Shown here: positions 9,030 to 17,202 of the stretch, piece by piece
Layout: the number at the start of each line of letters is the position of its first letter
How positions within the stretch are numbered: the stretch's first letter is position 1
Assembly: GCA_900766975.1 (NCBI GenBank)
Contig: CAAFXO010000031.1
Location: 1 to 43,405, forward strand
Direction: 5' to 3'
Source of the DNA: Bacteroidales bacterium
GTDB lineage: Bacteria; Bacteroidota; Bacteroidia; Bacteroidales; Muribaculaceae
Length of the DNA: 43,405 nucleotides
Made by a program: the position numbers and the translations under genes
Notes under the pieces: generated by a model
Databases searched by the model: none
What the model saw: only the letters and a program-made list of their open reading frames with translations
Told to the model about the DNA's origin: nothing

Positions 9030-10883
9030 TTAGCGGATAGTCATCTTGCGGATGAATGCTTGGCCATCGACCATGGCTTTCACGATGTAGGTGCCGGCGC
9101 TGAGAGAGCGGTTGGCTACGCGGATACCACTGATGGTGTATACCTCTACGTCTGCCGAATTGTTGACTACAAACTGACCGCCTGCCACACCGAAGCGAAC
9201 CTTAGTCGCATCGAGGATCTTAGCAACTGCCGAATCTTCGGGGATCAGCTTCTTGACACCTGCGTTGAGCACCTCACTGTTCTCATCGCTCCAATATGAA
9301 AGGAAGGCTACGACATCCATTTGAGAGACGTCAGACACGACCTTGCCATAATTGTCGGCGATAGTGTAGGTGTAGGTATATTCGTAGGTACCATCCTCAT
9401 TCCAAGTGATCTCATCGCCGCTATAGTCAGTCATATAGTCGATGGGGAAATCATTGTGACGCCAAGAGGCATCGGCGCTGTTCTGATAGGCTTCATATCC
9501 GCTCTGCACGAGGCAGACAGTGATGCGAGCACCTGCCATGTCGCGAGTGGATTCGCCACTCACCTTGATGGTAGCCTCTTTGGTATCTTCATTGTATGAG
9601 GGTTCGATTTCTACAGTTACGAATGCGGGACGAGAGATCTCGTTTACCACCATCTCTTCGGTGAGATAACCGGGGTGGAAGTGAACGTCATTGTATGCGG
9701 TGTTCTCACGTTCTTCCTGCACGCGACGGTCTACCATGCACTGGGGAGCGGAGTTCACACCGAAAGCAACGCCGGTATTAGTGCTCTCATCGATGGTGAA
9801 GATATCCTTGGTATAACCATAGTGATGGTCGATGCGTACCACGCGATCTTCGTGACCGGCGATAGCATTTTGGATAGCATACTCGCCGCCGGGGCAATAT
9901 CCGCAAGCCTGACCGGTAAATTTCTCAATCAAGATATAGCGATCGTAAGTGTCGCTGGCATCGTAGGGAACTACACTCTTCGACTCTGTGCTGAGGCCCA
10001 GATTGTCATGGCCATTCACCTTAGTGATCTTGATCTCAAAGGTGGTCTCCTCAGTTACCGGCTCAGTATAGAAGCTGTAAGAGGAAGAAGAGTTGTTGGC
10101 GATAGGTTCTTCGAGAGTAGCCACATACTCCTTGACATCGCCATTGGCAGTCAACTCGTATGTAAAGTTATCGATAGTCTCAAAGGAATTGTTGGTCATC
10201 CAGAGAGTCACCTTAGCCGGCTCATTGAGAGCGACATTGCGGGGGAGGTCGAACTTATCGAGAGCGAGGTTATAGCCTAAGGGAGCGCCATCGCCATCGA
10301 CCAGAGCGCGGATCAAGAGGTTACCCCAACCCACATCGGCGGTGGAATAATTCTGGTCAGCCACCTTCAGATAGGAGGTGTTGGGCACGAAAGTCTTGCC
10401 GTCGAAACCGATAGGATACTGCGCAGTGTCGTAAGCGCGGTAGCCTACACCCATAGGGGTGGTGATATCTATTTCGATTGGAGTCTCGAACTTCACGATG
10501 TTCCATCCGGCAGCCAGCTGAGACACTTCTACCTCGGCGAGGATCTCGGCATCATTGACATCGCTACCCTTCTGCACGAACACAGTGACATTAGGGAGAG
10601 TGGAATAGGCGCGGATAGCCACCATCGAGATAGACTTGCCCTCATACTGCGAGAGAGTGGAAGTCTTGAACTGAGTCAGAGCGGCGAGAGTATTGCTCTG
10701 ATACTTGGTGCCGACACCCATCACAGTGGTGGTGGTATGGTCGCAATATTGCATCCAAGTCAGCTCCTCAGCCTCGCGAGTTTGCTTTGCGACATTTTGA
10801 GCCTTTGTGCAGTAGAGCGATTGAGCCATAACTCCCGGGAGAGCCAACAGCAAGCTCGCTGCTATCATAAAGAACTTTTTCAT
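9030..10883 (-). CDS. Omp28-related exported protein with CxxC motif and T9SS-type tail
   Basis: 617 aa. The signal peptide is MKKFFMIAASLLLALPGVMA, cleaved before QSLYC. The N-terminal ~200 residues are a beta-rich domain; a CARDB-like stretch follows (LPRNVALNEPAKVTLWMTN). Around residues 320-420 comes the Omp28-type thioredoxin-like region, with EKFTGQACGYCPGG giving a CGYC motif near residue 327. The last ~70 residues (VEVYTISGIRVANRSLSAGT ... QAFIRKMTIR) form a T9SS type A-like tail. Omp28 of Porphyromonas is a surface lipoprotein/adhesin candidate; a redox role for the CxxC is possible but unproven. It lies 48 bases downstream of the YD-repeat-like gene on the same strand, so the two are probably one transcript ending at the hairpin at 8906-8933. 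Confidence 0.82.
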   Translation of the reverse strand: MKKFFMIAASLLLALPGVMAQSLYCTKAQNVAKQTREAEELTWMQYCDHTTTTVMGVGTKYQSNTLAALTQFKTSTLSQYEGKSISMVAIRAYSTLPNVTVFVQKGSDVNDAEILAEVEVSQLAAGWNIVKFETPIEIDITTPMGVGYRAYDTAQYPIGFDGKTFVPNTSYLKVADQNYSTADVGWGNLLIRALVDGDGAPLGYNLALDKFDLPRNVALNEPAKVTLWMTNNSFETIDNFTYELTANGDVKEYVATLEEPIANNSSSSYSFYTEPVTEETTFEIKITKVNGHDNLGLSTESKSVVPYDASDTYDRYILIEKFTGQACGYCPGGEYAIQNAIAGHEDRVVRIDHHYGYTKDIFTIDESTNTGVAFGVNSAPQCMVDRRVQEERENTAYNDVHFHPGYLTEEMVVNEISRPAFVTVEIEPSYNEDTKEATIKVSGESTRDMAGARITVCLVQSGYEAYQNSADASWRHNDFPIDYMTDYSGDEITWNEDGTYEYTYTYTIADNYGKVVSDVSQMDVVAFLSYWSDENSEVLNAGVKKLIPEDSAVAKILDATKVRFGVAGGQFVVNNSADVEVYTISGIRVANRSLSAGTYIVKAMVDGQAFIRKMTIR

Positions 10884-10931
10884 TTCGCTATATCTTAGAG
10901 TGATTATATCAGTTTGATTTTCCTTAAAGAC

Positions 10932-12140
10932 TTAGAGCACTACCTTCTGAGCCTTCACACCGGCGTCACCCTTGACGACTACTACATAGCAGCCTTCGCC
11001 GAGACCGGCTACATTGAGGCGTACATTGTTGGCGATAGCACCGTTGAGAGTGCGGAGAGCGCAACCATTCATATCATAAATGGCGATGCCGCTCATCTGA
11101 CCGGGATAGTTCACAGCCACTTCACCATTGACTACGTTGATGGCGAGCTTGCTGTCCATAGCCATGTTCTTAACGGCTGAAGACTCTACGAGCACCCAAT
11201 TATATTCGTAAGTGTTATAAACGCTCTCTTCAGAAAAGTCGATAGAATATACATGATAAGTTTTCTCTACAGGATACTTATTGGTCTCATCGTAGGTGTA
11301 ATCCCAACGGAAGTATGGACCCCACTGGCCGGTGTAAGTATCGGCTTTGTAGTAGAACTCTACCATCACCTGATTCTCTTCAGTATAGACAAGGATGATT
11401 TCGTTCTGCTTCACCATCTCGTCGTTTTCATTCTTCTTATATCCGGCATTGCTGGTGCGATTGCCATTCTCATCGTAGATATTCTCATAATAAGTGGTAG
11501 AATACACTTCGCCGTTGTAGAGACCATTTACCTCATACTTGGTGTTGCGGCCATTCTCGTCATACTCGGTATAGATAGTCTCGCTATTGACTGCGAGTTC
11601 GGCAGTCGGGTTCCAAGCTGCGGAAGAAGTCTCTTTCTCGAGACGGCCTTCACTGTCGTATGTGTACTCGACATGAGTAGTTACGAAATACTCACCATTG
11701 GAGTTGCGGGTATTTTCATACAGAGAGAGCTTACCCTCTTCATCGTAGGTATAGGTATAGTAGTTGTAGATAGTCCAGATAGGATCTTCGTTGGCAGGAT
11801 CAGAAGCTGAATTGCTGTAGAAGATGACTTTGGTGGTTCTGCCGGCCTCATCATACTCATAGTCAGCACGGCTCTTGGGAGAGAATGCTTCCCACACCGG
11901 ATCCCAGTTCTTGGTGATGGTGGTCTCGAGGAGGTGCTGCTCGTTAAAGGTGTTCTCTGTCTGCTGATAGAGAGCGCCGCCGGACTTGGTGTCATAGTTG
12001 TTCATCGACTCCATGATATATACGTCTCCATTGTTGACATGAGTAGTAGGAACTACAGTCACCTCTGCATTAGCAGTGGAGATACCCATCAGAGTTGCCA
12101 TCGAAAACATTAACGCGGCTTTTTGTAAAGATTTTTTCAT
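10932..12140 (-). CDS. Exported YD-repeat-like protein with T9SS-type tail
   Basis: 402 aa. The signal peptide is MKKSLQKAALMFSMATLMGISTANA (25 aa). The central region carries imperfect tyrosine/aspartate-rich repeats of the 'YxYDExGRxxK' kind (YEYDEAGRTTK, YTYDEEGKLS, YTYDSEGRLEK, TEYDENGRNTK, NIYDENGNRT). These resemble the YD/RHS-type repeats seen in short secreted Bacteroidales proteins rather than full RHS toxins. The C-terminus (IAIYDMNGCALRTL ... GCYVVVVKGDAGVKAQKVVL) is a T9SS-like tail. No enzymatic motif is visible. It heads a probable two-gene operon with the Omp28-like gene; a -7 box lies 90 bases upstream. Function unknown; a beta-sheet, surface-binding role is the most reasonable guess. 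Confidence 0.75.
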   Translation of the reverse strand: MKKSLQKAALMFSMATLMGISTANAEVTVVPTTHVNNGDVYIMESMNNYDTKSGGALYQQTENTFNEQHLLETTITKNWDPVWEAFSPKSRADYEYDEAGRTTKVIFYSNSASDPANEDPIWTIYNYYTYTYDEEGKLSLYENTRNSNGEYFVTTHVEYTYDSEGRLEKETSSAAWNPTAELAVNSETIYTEYDENGRNTKYEVNGLYNGEVYSTTYYENIYDENGNRTSNAGYKKNENDEMVKQNEIILVYTEENQVMVEFYYKADTYTGQWGPYFRWDYTYDETNKYPVEKTYHVYSIDFSEESVYNTYEYNWVLVESSAVKNMAMDSKLAINVVNGEVAVNYPGQMSGIAIYDMNGCALRTLNGAIANNVRLNVAGLGEGCYVVVVKGDAGVKAQKVVL

Positions 12141-12229
12141 AAGATCTATGTTTTAGGTGAATACTATGAATTTTCTACAATTTTTCAAACAATCGTGTCA
12201 TTTTGTCAACAAACCGACTGTTTATATGG

Positions 12230-12237
12230 CAAAAGTA
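12230..12237 (-). promoter_or_regulatory. Bacteroidetes -7 box for the YD-repeat/Omp28 operon
   Basis: TACTTTTG on the minus strand matches TAnnTTTG. It lies about 90 bases upstream of the YD-repeat-like gene, in an AT-rich intergenic stretch. The best -33 (TTTG, rc of 12264-12267) is 26 bases away, slightly too far, so this is a moderate call. Confidence 0.45.
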
Positions 12238-12300
12238 AACGACAAAACTGCTTAAAAGATTAACAAATGTTCATATTTTCACTATTATGCTTAAAAAATT

Positions 12301-12870
12301 TTACATTAATTGACGTTTGAGGCGGCAGAGATGCTGCTGAGTGATGCCGAGGTAAGAGGCTATCAGCTTGCTTGTTACGCTTCTCACGATCTCAGGGCGA
12401 TTCTTCAACAATTGCTGAAACTTCTCGGTCGTAGTGCCATTAATCACTATGTTTTTTCGCTCTATCAGATAGAGCTGGTTGATCGCAATACTCAGCACAT
12501 ACTGTGCAAATTCGGGATATGTGCGTATCATTTCGTCATAATCGCGCTGCGAGACATGGAGCAACTCTGTCTGAGTGCATGCCACTATGCGATAGAACGA
12601 AGGCTCGCCCATATAATAAGATGCCGACGAAAAGATAATCGAAGCCGGCAAGGCAAATGCATAACATCGTTCGTCACTACCATCCATATATGTATAGGCG
12701 ATGATACCATCCTTTACAATATAGATGTCCTTGTTGACTTCTCCCTCGTCGACCACAGCCTGATCTTTCTTCAGAACTATCAAGTCAGCCTTGGCGAGGA
12801 ACTTATCCATAATATCGGCGCTCAACTTATATTTACCCTCTTCGTTGAGCAATTGCTTTACTCTGTCCAT
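12301..12870 (-). CDS. Crp/Fnr-family transcriptional regulator
   Basis: 189 aa, with a cNMP-binding-like beta-barrel domain (about residues 25-115; VDEGEVNKDIYIVKDGIIAY) followed by a short C-terminal HTH (about 145-189; SKLIASYLGITQQHLCRLKR). This is the usual size for Bacteroidetes Crp/Fnr proteins, which often do not bind cAMP; no cysteine cluster for an Fe-S centre is seen. It is expected to sense a small molecule or stress and act at promoters. It lies downstream of a good promoter (12968-12996) with a ~90-base leader carrying a long hairpin (12895-12934), and ends 160 bases before the YD-repeat/Omp28 operon on the same strand. Whether it controls that operon is unknown. Confidence 0.88.
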   Translation of the reverse strand: MDRVKQLLNEEGKYKLSADIMDKFLAKADLIVLKKDQAVVDEGEVNKDIYIVKDGIIAYTYMDGSDERCYAFALPASIIFSSASYYMGEPSFYRIVACTQTELLHVSQRDYDEMIRTYPEFAQYVLSIAINQLYLIERKNIVINGTTTEKFQQLLKNRPEIVRSVTSKLIASYLGITQQHLCRLKRQLM

Positions 12871-12894
12871 TTGATTCGCTTTTTAGTTATCATC

Positions 12895-12934
12895 CTCCCG
12901 AGTGGTCGGAACCAAGCTACCGACCACTCGGGAG
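12895..12934 (-). promoter_or_regulatory. 15-bp perfect inverted repeat in the leader of the Crp/Fnr gene
   Basis: CTCCCGAGTGGTCGG (12895-12909) and CCGACCACTCGGGAG (12920-12934) are exact reverse complements separated by 10 bases. The structure lies between the predicted transcription start and the ATG, ending 24 bases before the start codon. No T tract follows on the minus strand, so it is more likely a leader RNA structure or a dyad operator than a terminator. Confidence 0.7.
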
Positions 12935-12967
12935 CATAATCTAACTTTTGTTTCAACTATTCGCTCG

Positions 12968-12996
12968 CAAAGTTATGCAATTTTTTTCTCCACAAA
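12968..12996 (-). promoter_or_regulatory. Promoter of the Crp/Fnr gene
   Basis: On the minus strand, TTTG (rc of 12993-12996) and TAACTTTG (rc of 12968-12975) are separated by 17 bases and fit the Bacteroidetes -33/-7 consensus. Predicted transcription start near 12961, about 90 bases before the ATG. Confidence 0.65.
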
Positions 12997-13108
12997 AACA
13001 CCCCATTCCTCCTTATAAAAAATCTTCTCGATTATCAATTAACCTTTCTTCATTTTCGAAAAACTTTTCCCTGTTTTATAAAAAATTTTATTTGCATAAA
13101 TCGATTCG

Positions 13109-13309
13109 TAAGAGCGCGTTCCTTAAATTTTTGGGGCCGTAGGGGTAACTTCAACGTTCCATAGATTTTAGGAATTGCAAATTGAATTTAACAGTTTGTT
13201 AACATTATTCTATAAAAAAGTTAAAATGACAACAAAGTGAGCAATGGATACCGGTAATTTTAGTTACCTTTGTCCTACGACCCCAAAATTTTAAAGGAAC
13301 GCGCTCTAA
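13109..13309. mobile_element. MITE-like element, ~201 bp with ~36-bp terminal inverted repeats
   Basis: The left end (13109-13145) begins TAAGAGCGCGTTCCTTAAA and continues through GGGGCCGTAGGGG. The right end (13274-13309), read in reverse complement, begins TTAGAGCGCGTTCCTTTAAA and continues through GGGGTCGTAGG; the two agree at about 32 of 36 positions with one shift. The interior is AT-rich and has no ORF, but carries a -7-like TACCTTTG at 13265-13272 pointing toward dnaX. I see no clear target-site duplication. The terminal repeat is the same family as the 63-bp element at 8830. A non-autonomous element is the best description; a pair of independent inverted repeats is the alternative. 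Confidence 0.65.
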
Positions 13310-13310
13310 G

Positions 13311-13341
13311 TTTGTTTTTCAAAAGATTATCGCTAAATTTG
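13311..13341 (+). promoter_or_regulatory. dnaX promoter
   Basis: TTTG (13311-13314), a 19-base spacer, then TAAATTTG (13334-13341): a near-ideal Bacteroidetes -33/-7 pair. Predicted start near 13349, leaving a ~58-base leader before the dnaX ATG at 13407. The -33 box begins one base after the MITE-like element ends. A second -7-like box (TACCTTTG, 13265-13272) lies inside that element. Confidence 0.75.
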
Positions 13342-13406
13342 CAGATATAACCGAAAACGGCTCTGAAATCACTCCAAACGACATCGAAATAACCCCAAAC
13401 TCCACA

Positions 13407-15185
13407 ATGAGCAATCAATATATCGTAAGTGCGCGCAAGTATCGTCCGTCGACCTTCCGCTCGGTAGTGGGACAGCAGAATCTGACCACCACCTTGAAGG
13501 GAGCGATCGAGTCCGGTCGCTTGGCGCATGCCTATCTCTTCTGCGGGCCACGCGGCGTGGGTAAGACATCCTGCGCCCGCATCTTCGCCCGCACCATCAA
13601 CTGCCTCTCCCCCACTGCCGAGGGTGAAGCCTGCGGCGAGTGCGAGTCATGCAAGTCGATCGACCATGGCAACTCTTTCAACCTTATCGAACTCGACGCC
13701 GCCTCCAACAATAGCGTCGACGATATCCGCGCCGTTACCGACCAGGTCAGCATTCCCCCGCAGGTCGGCAAGTATCGCGTATTCATCATCGACGAGGTCC
13801 ACATGCTCTCGTCGCAAGCCTTCAACGCCTTCCTCAAGACCCTCGAAGAGCCCCCCTCCTACGCCATCTTTATCCTCGCCACCACCGAGAAGCATAAGGT
13901 GATACCCACCATCCTGAGCCGCTGTCAGATCTATGACTTCAAGCGCATCACCATCAATGATATGGTGGATCACCTCGCCTACGTCGCCGAGCAGGAGGGT
14001 ATCACCGCCGACCGCAAAGCCCTCGGCGTAATCGCCCGCAAGGCCGACGGAGCCATGCGCGACGCCCTCTCCATCTTCGACCAAATGGCAACATCCTCGC
14101 AGGGCAATATCACCTACGAGTCGACTATCAGCAATCTCAACGTGCTCGATTATGACTATTTCTTCCGTCTCGTCGACTCCTTCGCCAAGTGCGATGCCGC
14201 CACTTCTCTCCTATTATATAAGGAAATACGCGACCGAGGCTTCGACTCCCTCTTCTTCATCAATAGCCTCGCCCAGCATATCCGCGACCTGATGGTGGCA
14301 CTCGACCCTCGCACCCTCTCCCTCTTGGAGACCCCCGACGATGTCAATGCCCAGCTCAATCAGCAAGCCAAGTCGCTCCCCATACAGTGGTATTATGCCG
14401 CTCTTAAATTGCTCAACGACTGCGACCAGGCATATCGCACCGCCACCAACAAGCAGCTGCTGGTGGAGGTGACCCTGATCCGCTTGTCGCAACTTCTCAA
14501 ACCGGCACAGCCCCCTTTTGATATCTCCGACCGCCCTGTGGCTCTGCGGAACCCCTCGGAACAACCAAGAGCCACCGTTGCGCCTCCGGCATCAGAGCCG
14601 ATAGCGGCAGCCCAATCGCCTGCCGCCGGTTACGCTCGCCAGGCACAGCCGGCATCGAATGCTCCAACTCAGACAGTCGCTACGACTCAAGTCGCTACGA
14701 CTCGGACACATACCCCCGCCGAACCTGCTCCTGCCGCCGGCCAACGACCCGCCTCGCGTCGCCCCCAATCCTTCTCACTTAAGAAGGAAACAGACACCCG
14801 CGTCGTCGGCATCGAGCGCCAACGCCAAGAGTTTAGCGACCAAGACTTCATCCAGGCATGGAACGACTATATCGCCACCATCCCCGACCAGAAGATCCTG
14901 GTCAGCGCCATGCGCGTAGGCCGCCCTACTCGCCGCAATGACACCGAATATGCCGTGATGGTCGACCACCCCGCTCAGCAGCAAGCCTTCGAGATGGGAA
15001 TGACCCGACTCCTCGCCTTCCTTCGCGAACGACTCCACAACGACTTCCTCACCATCAAAGCCGAAATCAACCCCGCCGCCGAGACGGTGAAATACCTCAC
15101 CCCCTTCGAATTCCTCAAAAAGACCGCCGAAGTCAACCCCCAACTCGGAGAGGCACTCAAGCGCTTGGATATCGAGATAGTGTGA
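13407..15185 (+). CDS. dnaX: DNA polymerase III subunit gamma/tau
   Basis: 592 aa, the AAA+ clamp-loader motor that opens the sliding clamp onto primed DNA. Visible are Walker A GPRGVGKT (residues 47-54), the four zinc-binding cysteines C66, C76, C79 and C82, Walker B with sensor (VFIIDEVHML), and the SRC arginine-finger motif (ILSRCQIYDF). After about residue 370 comes a Pro/Ala/Thr-rich linker, then a ~130-residue conserved C-terminal domain (QDFIQAWNDYIATIPDQKIL) expected to contact polymerase alpha or helicase in the tau form. The gene stands alone behind a strong promoter; the next operon has its own -7 box. I did not find a convincing slippery heptamer for a separate gamma form. Confidence 0.97.
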   Translation: MSNQYIVSARKYRPSTFRSVVGQQNLTTTLKGAIESGRLAHAYLFCGPRGVGKTSCARIFARTINCLSPTAEGEACGECESCKSIDHGNSFNLIELDAASNNSVDDIRAVTDQVSIPPQVGKYRVFIIDEVHMLSSQAFNAFLKTLEEPPSYAIFILATTEKHKVIPTILSRCQIYDFKRITINDMVDHLAYVAEQEGITADRKALGVIARKADGAMRDALSIFDQMATSSQGNITYESTISNLNVLDYDYFFRLVDSFAKCDAATSLLLYKEIRDRGFDSLFFINSLAQHIRDLMVALDPRTLSLLETPDDVNAQLNQQAKSLPIQWYYAALKLLNDCDQAYRTATNKQLLVEVTLIRLSQLLKPAQPPFDISDRPVALRNPSEQPRATVAPPASEPIAAAQSPAAGYARQAQPASNAPTQTVATTQVATTRTHTPAEPAPAAGQRPASRRPQSFSLKKETDTRVVGIERQRQEFSDQDFIQAWNDYIATIPDQKILVSAMRVGRPTRRNDTEYAVMVDHPAQQQAFEMGMTRLLAFLRERLHNDFLTIKAEINPAAETVKYLTPFEFLKKTAEVNPQLGEALKRLDIEIV

Positions 15186-15210
15186 TATACCGGGTTTACA
15201 CACCGTTAAT

Positions 15211-15234
15211 TTTAGTTAAATCTTCTTAACTAAA
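15211..15234 (+). terminator. Weak AT-rich hairpin after dnaX
   Basis: TTTAGTTAA (15211-15219) and TTAACTAAA (15226-15234) form a perfect 9-bp stem with a 6-base loop, 25 bases after the dnaX stop. With no GC pairs to speak of and no clear T tract, termination is doubtful. Confidence 0.3.
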
Positions 15235-15309
15235 CTTAAATTAGGGTATTAAATAGGCAAGATAATGCCTTTGGGGCGGGCGCGATTATGTTAAGCGATA
15301 ATTATTTAT

Positions 15310-15317
15310 TAACTTTG
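15310..15317 (+). promoter_or_regulatory. -7 box of the rimP-nusA-infB operon
   Basis: TAACTTTG matches TAnnTTTG and sits 57 bases before the rimP ATG. No good TTTG is found 17-23 bases upstream, so the -33 element is weak or absent. Confidence 0.55.
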
Positions 15318-15329
15318 CACTACGAATTC

Positions 15330-15353
15330 CGGAGGGGGCGCAAGTCTCCTCCG
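15330..15353 (+). promoter_or_regulatory. GC-rich leader hairpin before rimP (possible attenuator)
   Basis: CGGAGGGG (15330-15337) pairs with the CTCCTCCG end (15346-15353) including one G-T wobble, leaving an 8-base loop. ACTTTTATAT follows at once. It starts about 6 bases after the predicted transcription start and ends 20 bases before the rimP ATG. The shape (GC stem then T-rich stretch) resembles an intrinsic terminator placed in a leader. Confidence 0.45.
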
Positions 15354-15373
15354 ACTTTTATATAATATTCACA

Positions 15374-15838
15374 ATGATAGACAAGCAAGCATTGCAAGCC
15401 TGGATCGAAGGTAGGTTGCAAGACACGGAGTGCTTTCTGGTAGACATCACGGTCAGCGCTCAGAATGAGATAAAGGTGGAGATAGACTCCATGGGAAGCA
15501 TCGACATCGACTTCTGCGTCGAATTGTCGCGCGACATCGAATCGGCATTTCCTCGCGATGATGAGGACTATGAGTTGGAGGTCGGTTCGGCGGGTCTCAC
15601 CTCCCCCTTCAAGATCTTGGCACAATATCGCAAGAACCTGGGCAACAAGGTAGAGGTGTTGACACGCGACAGCCGCAAGCTTCATGGCGTGCTGACCGAA
15701 GCCGAGGAGGACCGGTTCGCCATCGAGATGCAAGTCAAGGTGAAGCGTGAGGGTGCGAAGCGGCCTGTCGAAGAGACTCAACGTGAAGAGTTCGCCTATA
15801 GCGACGTGAAGAGCGTCTGCTACGACCTCGAATTTTAG
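15374..15838 (+). CDS. rimP: Ribosome maturation factor RimP
   Basis: 154 aa, the usual length. The N-terminal alpha/beta domain holds DIDFCVELSRDIESAF and LEVGSAGLTSPFK, matching the RimP signature 'YxLEVSSPGLxRPL' with the local variant GSAGLTSP. The C-terminal SH3-like domain follows (about 85-154; GVLTEAEEDRFAIEMQVKVK). RimP binds free 30S subunits and helps late assembly. It is first in the rimP-nusA-infB order widely conserved in bacteria; nusA starts 78 bases later. No close Shine-Dalgarno sequence, as usual in this phylum. Confidence 0.95.
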   Translation: MIDKQALQAWIEGRLQDTECFLVDITVSAQNEIKVEIDSMGSIDIDFCVELSRDIESAFPRDDEDYELEVGSAGLTSPFKILAQYRKNLGNKVEVLTRDSRKLHGVLTEAEEDRFAIEMQVKVKREGAKRPVEETQREEFAYSDVKSVCYDLEF

Positions 15839-15916
15839 AACCCCCAATCCGCGAGCCGAAGGCATACGGATCAATATAGAGCAAACCATAATTCAAAATA
15901 TATAGCATAAACTCTA

Positions 15917-17173
15917 ATGGCAAAAAAAGTAGAGACTGTAAATATGGTCGATCGTTTTGCAGAGTTCAAGGAGCTCAAGAACATCGACAAGACCACCCTG
16001 ATATCAGTGCTTGAGGAGTCATTCCGCAAGGTGCTAAGCAATCAATTCGGGACTGACGACAATTTCGACGTGATCATGAACCCCGACAAGGGAGACTGTG
16101 AGATCTACCAGAACCTGAATGTAGTGTCAGATGGCGAGGTAGAGAACTCCAACACTCAGATCGGGCTTACCGAGGCTCGCGAGATCGACCCGGAGTGCGA
16201 GATCGGCGAAGAAGTTGCCAAGCAGATATATTTTGAGAAATTCGGACGTCGTGCCATCCTGACACTTCGTCAGACTCTCCAATCGAAGATCTTGGAACTT
16301 CAGAAGAATGCCATCTCCGCCAAGTTCAAAGAGATGGAGGGTGAAGTGATCACCGGCGAAGTTCACCAGATCTGGAAGCGCGAGATGTTGCTTCTCGACG
16401 AGGATGAGAATGAGTTGCTTCTACCCAAAGAGGAGCAGATCCCGGGAGATTTCTTCCACAAGGGAGACATGGTAAGAGCCATCGTGAAGAAGGTAGATGA
16501 TAAGAATGGCAATCCGAAGGTGATCTTGTCTCGTACAGATCCCCGCTTTTTGAGTCGTCTCTTCGAGATGGAGATTCCGGAGATCCACGATGGATTGATC
16601 ACCATCAAGGGAGTAGCCCGCAAGCCGGGAGAGCGAGCCAAGGTGGCAGTAGAGAGTTATGACGAGCGCATCGACCCGGTGGGAGCATGCGTCGGCATCA
16701 AGGGGAGCCGCATCCATGGCATCGTGCGTGAGCTTCACAACGAGAGCATCGACGTGATCAGCTACACCTCGAATCCTCAGCTCTATATCCAGCGCGCCTT
16801 GTCGCCTGCCAAGATCTCCTCGATGCGTCTCAGCGAGAGCGAAGATGGCAAGAAGAAGGCAGAGGTGTTCCTGCATCCCGACGAGGTGAGCCTCGCCATC
16901 GGCAAGGGAGGTCTCAACATCTTCTTGGCACAAGAGCTCACCGGCTATTCGATCGACGTATATCGCGACATCGAAGAGGGTGAAGAGGATATTTACCTCG
17001 ATGAGTTCCGCGATGAGATCGACGACTGGGTAATCGAACAGCTCAAAGACTTGGGACTTGGCACTGCGAAGTCAGTGCTCAACGCACCCCGCAGAGTGCT
17101 CGACGAGGCAGACTTGGAGGATGAGACCATCGAGCATGTGCTCCAGGTGCTCCGTGCCGAGTTCGAGGACTAA
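15917..17173 (+). CDS. nusA: Transcription termination/antitermination factor NusA
   Basis: 418 aa. Domains in order: N-terminal RNA-polymerase-binding domain (~1-130), S1 domain (~135-205; EGEVITGEVHQIWKREMLLL), KH1 and KH2 (~230-350; DPVGACVGIKGSRIHGIVRE and DEVSLAIGKGGLNIFLAQEL), and an acidic C-terminal tail. The E. coli-type acidic repeat domains are absent, which is normal for Bacteroidetes. NusA binds RNA polymerase and nascent RNA and modulates pausing and termination. It lies 78 bases after rimP and 29 bases before infB, so all three are one operon. The leader hairpin at 15330-15353 could be an autoregulatory target, by analogy only. Confidence 0.97.
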   Translation: MAKKVETVNMVDRFAEFKELKNIDKTTLISVLEESFRKVLSNQFGTDDNFDVIMNPDKGDCEIYQNLNVVSDGEVENSNTQIGLTEAREIDPECEIGEEVAKQIYFEKFGRRAILTLRQTLQSKILELQKNAISAKFKEMEGEVITGEVHQIWKREMLLLDEDENELLLPKEEQIPGDFFHKGDMVRAIVKKVDDKNGNPKVILSRTDPRFLSRLFEMEIPEIHDGLITIKGVARKPGERAKVAVESYDERIDPVGACVGIKGSRIHGIVRELHNESIDVISYTSNPQLYIQRALSPAKISSMRLSESEDGKKKAEVFLHPDEVSLAIGKGGLNIFLAQELTGYSIDVYRDIEEGEEDIYLDEFRDEIDDWVIEQLKDLGLGTAKSVLNAPRRVLDEADLEDETIEHVLQVLRAEFED

Positions 17174-17202
17174 TTAACATTTTGTAAAACCAAACACTAT
17201 AT

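Noticed and set aside
10932..12140. RHS/polymorphic toxin
   Set aside because: Only a few short YD-like repeats, no RHS core or toxin tip, and a T9SS-like tail instead.
13109..13309. CRISPR array or tandem repeat
   Set aside because: The repeat arms are inverted and only two, with no regular spacers; no cas genes anywhere in the window.
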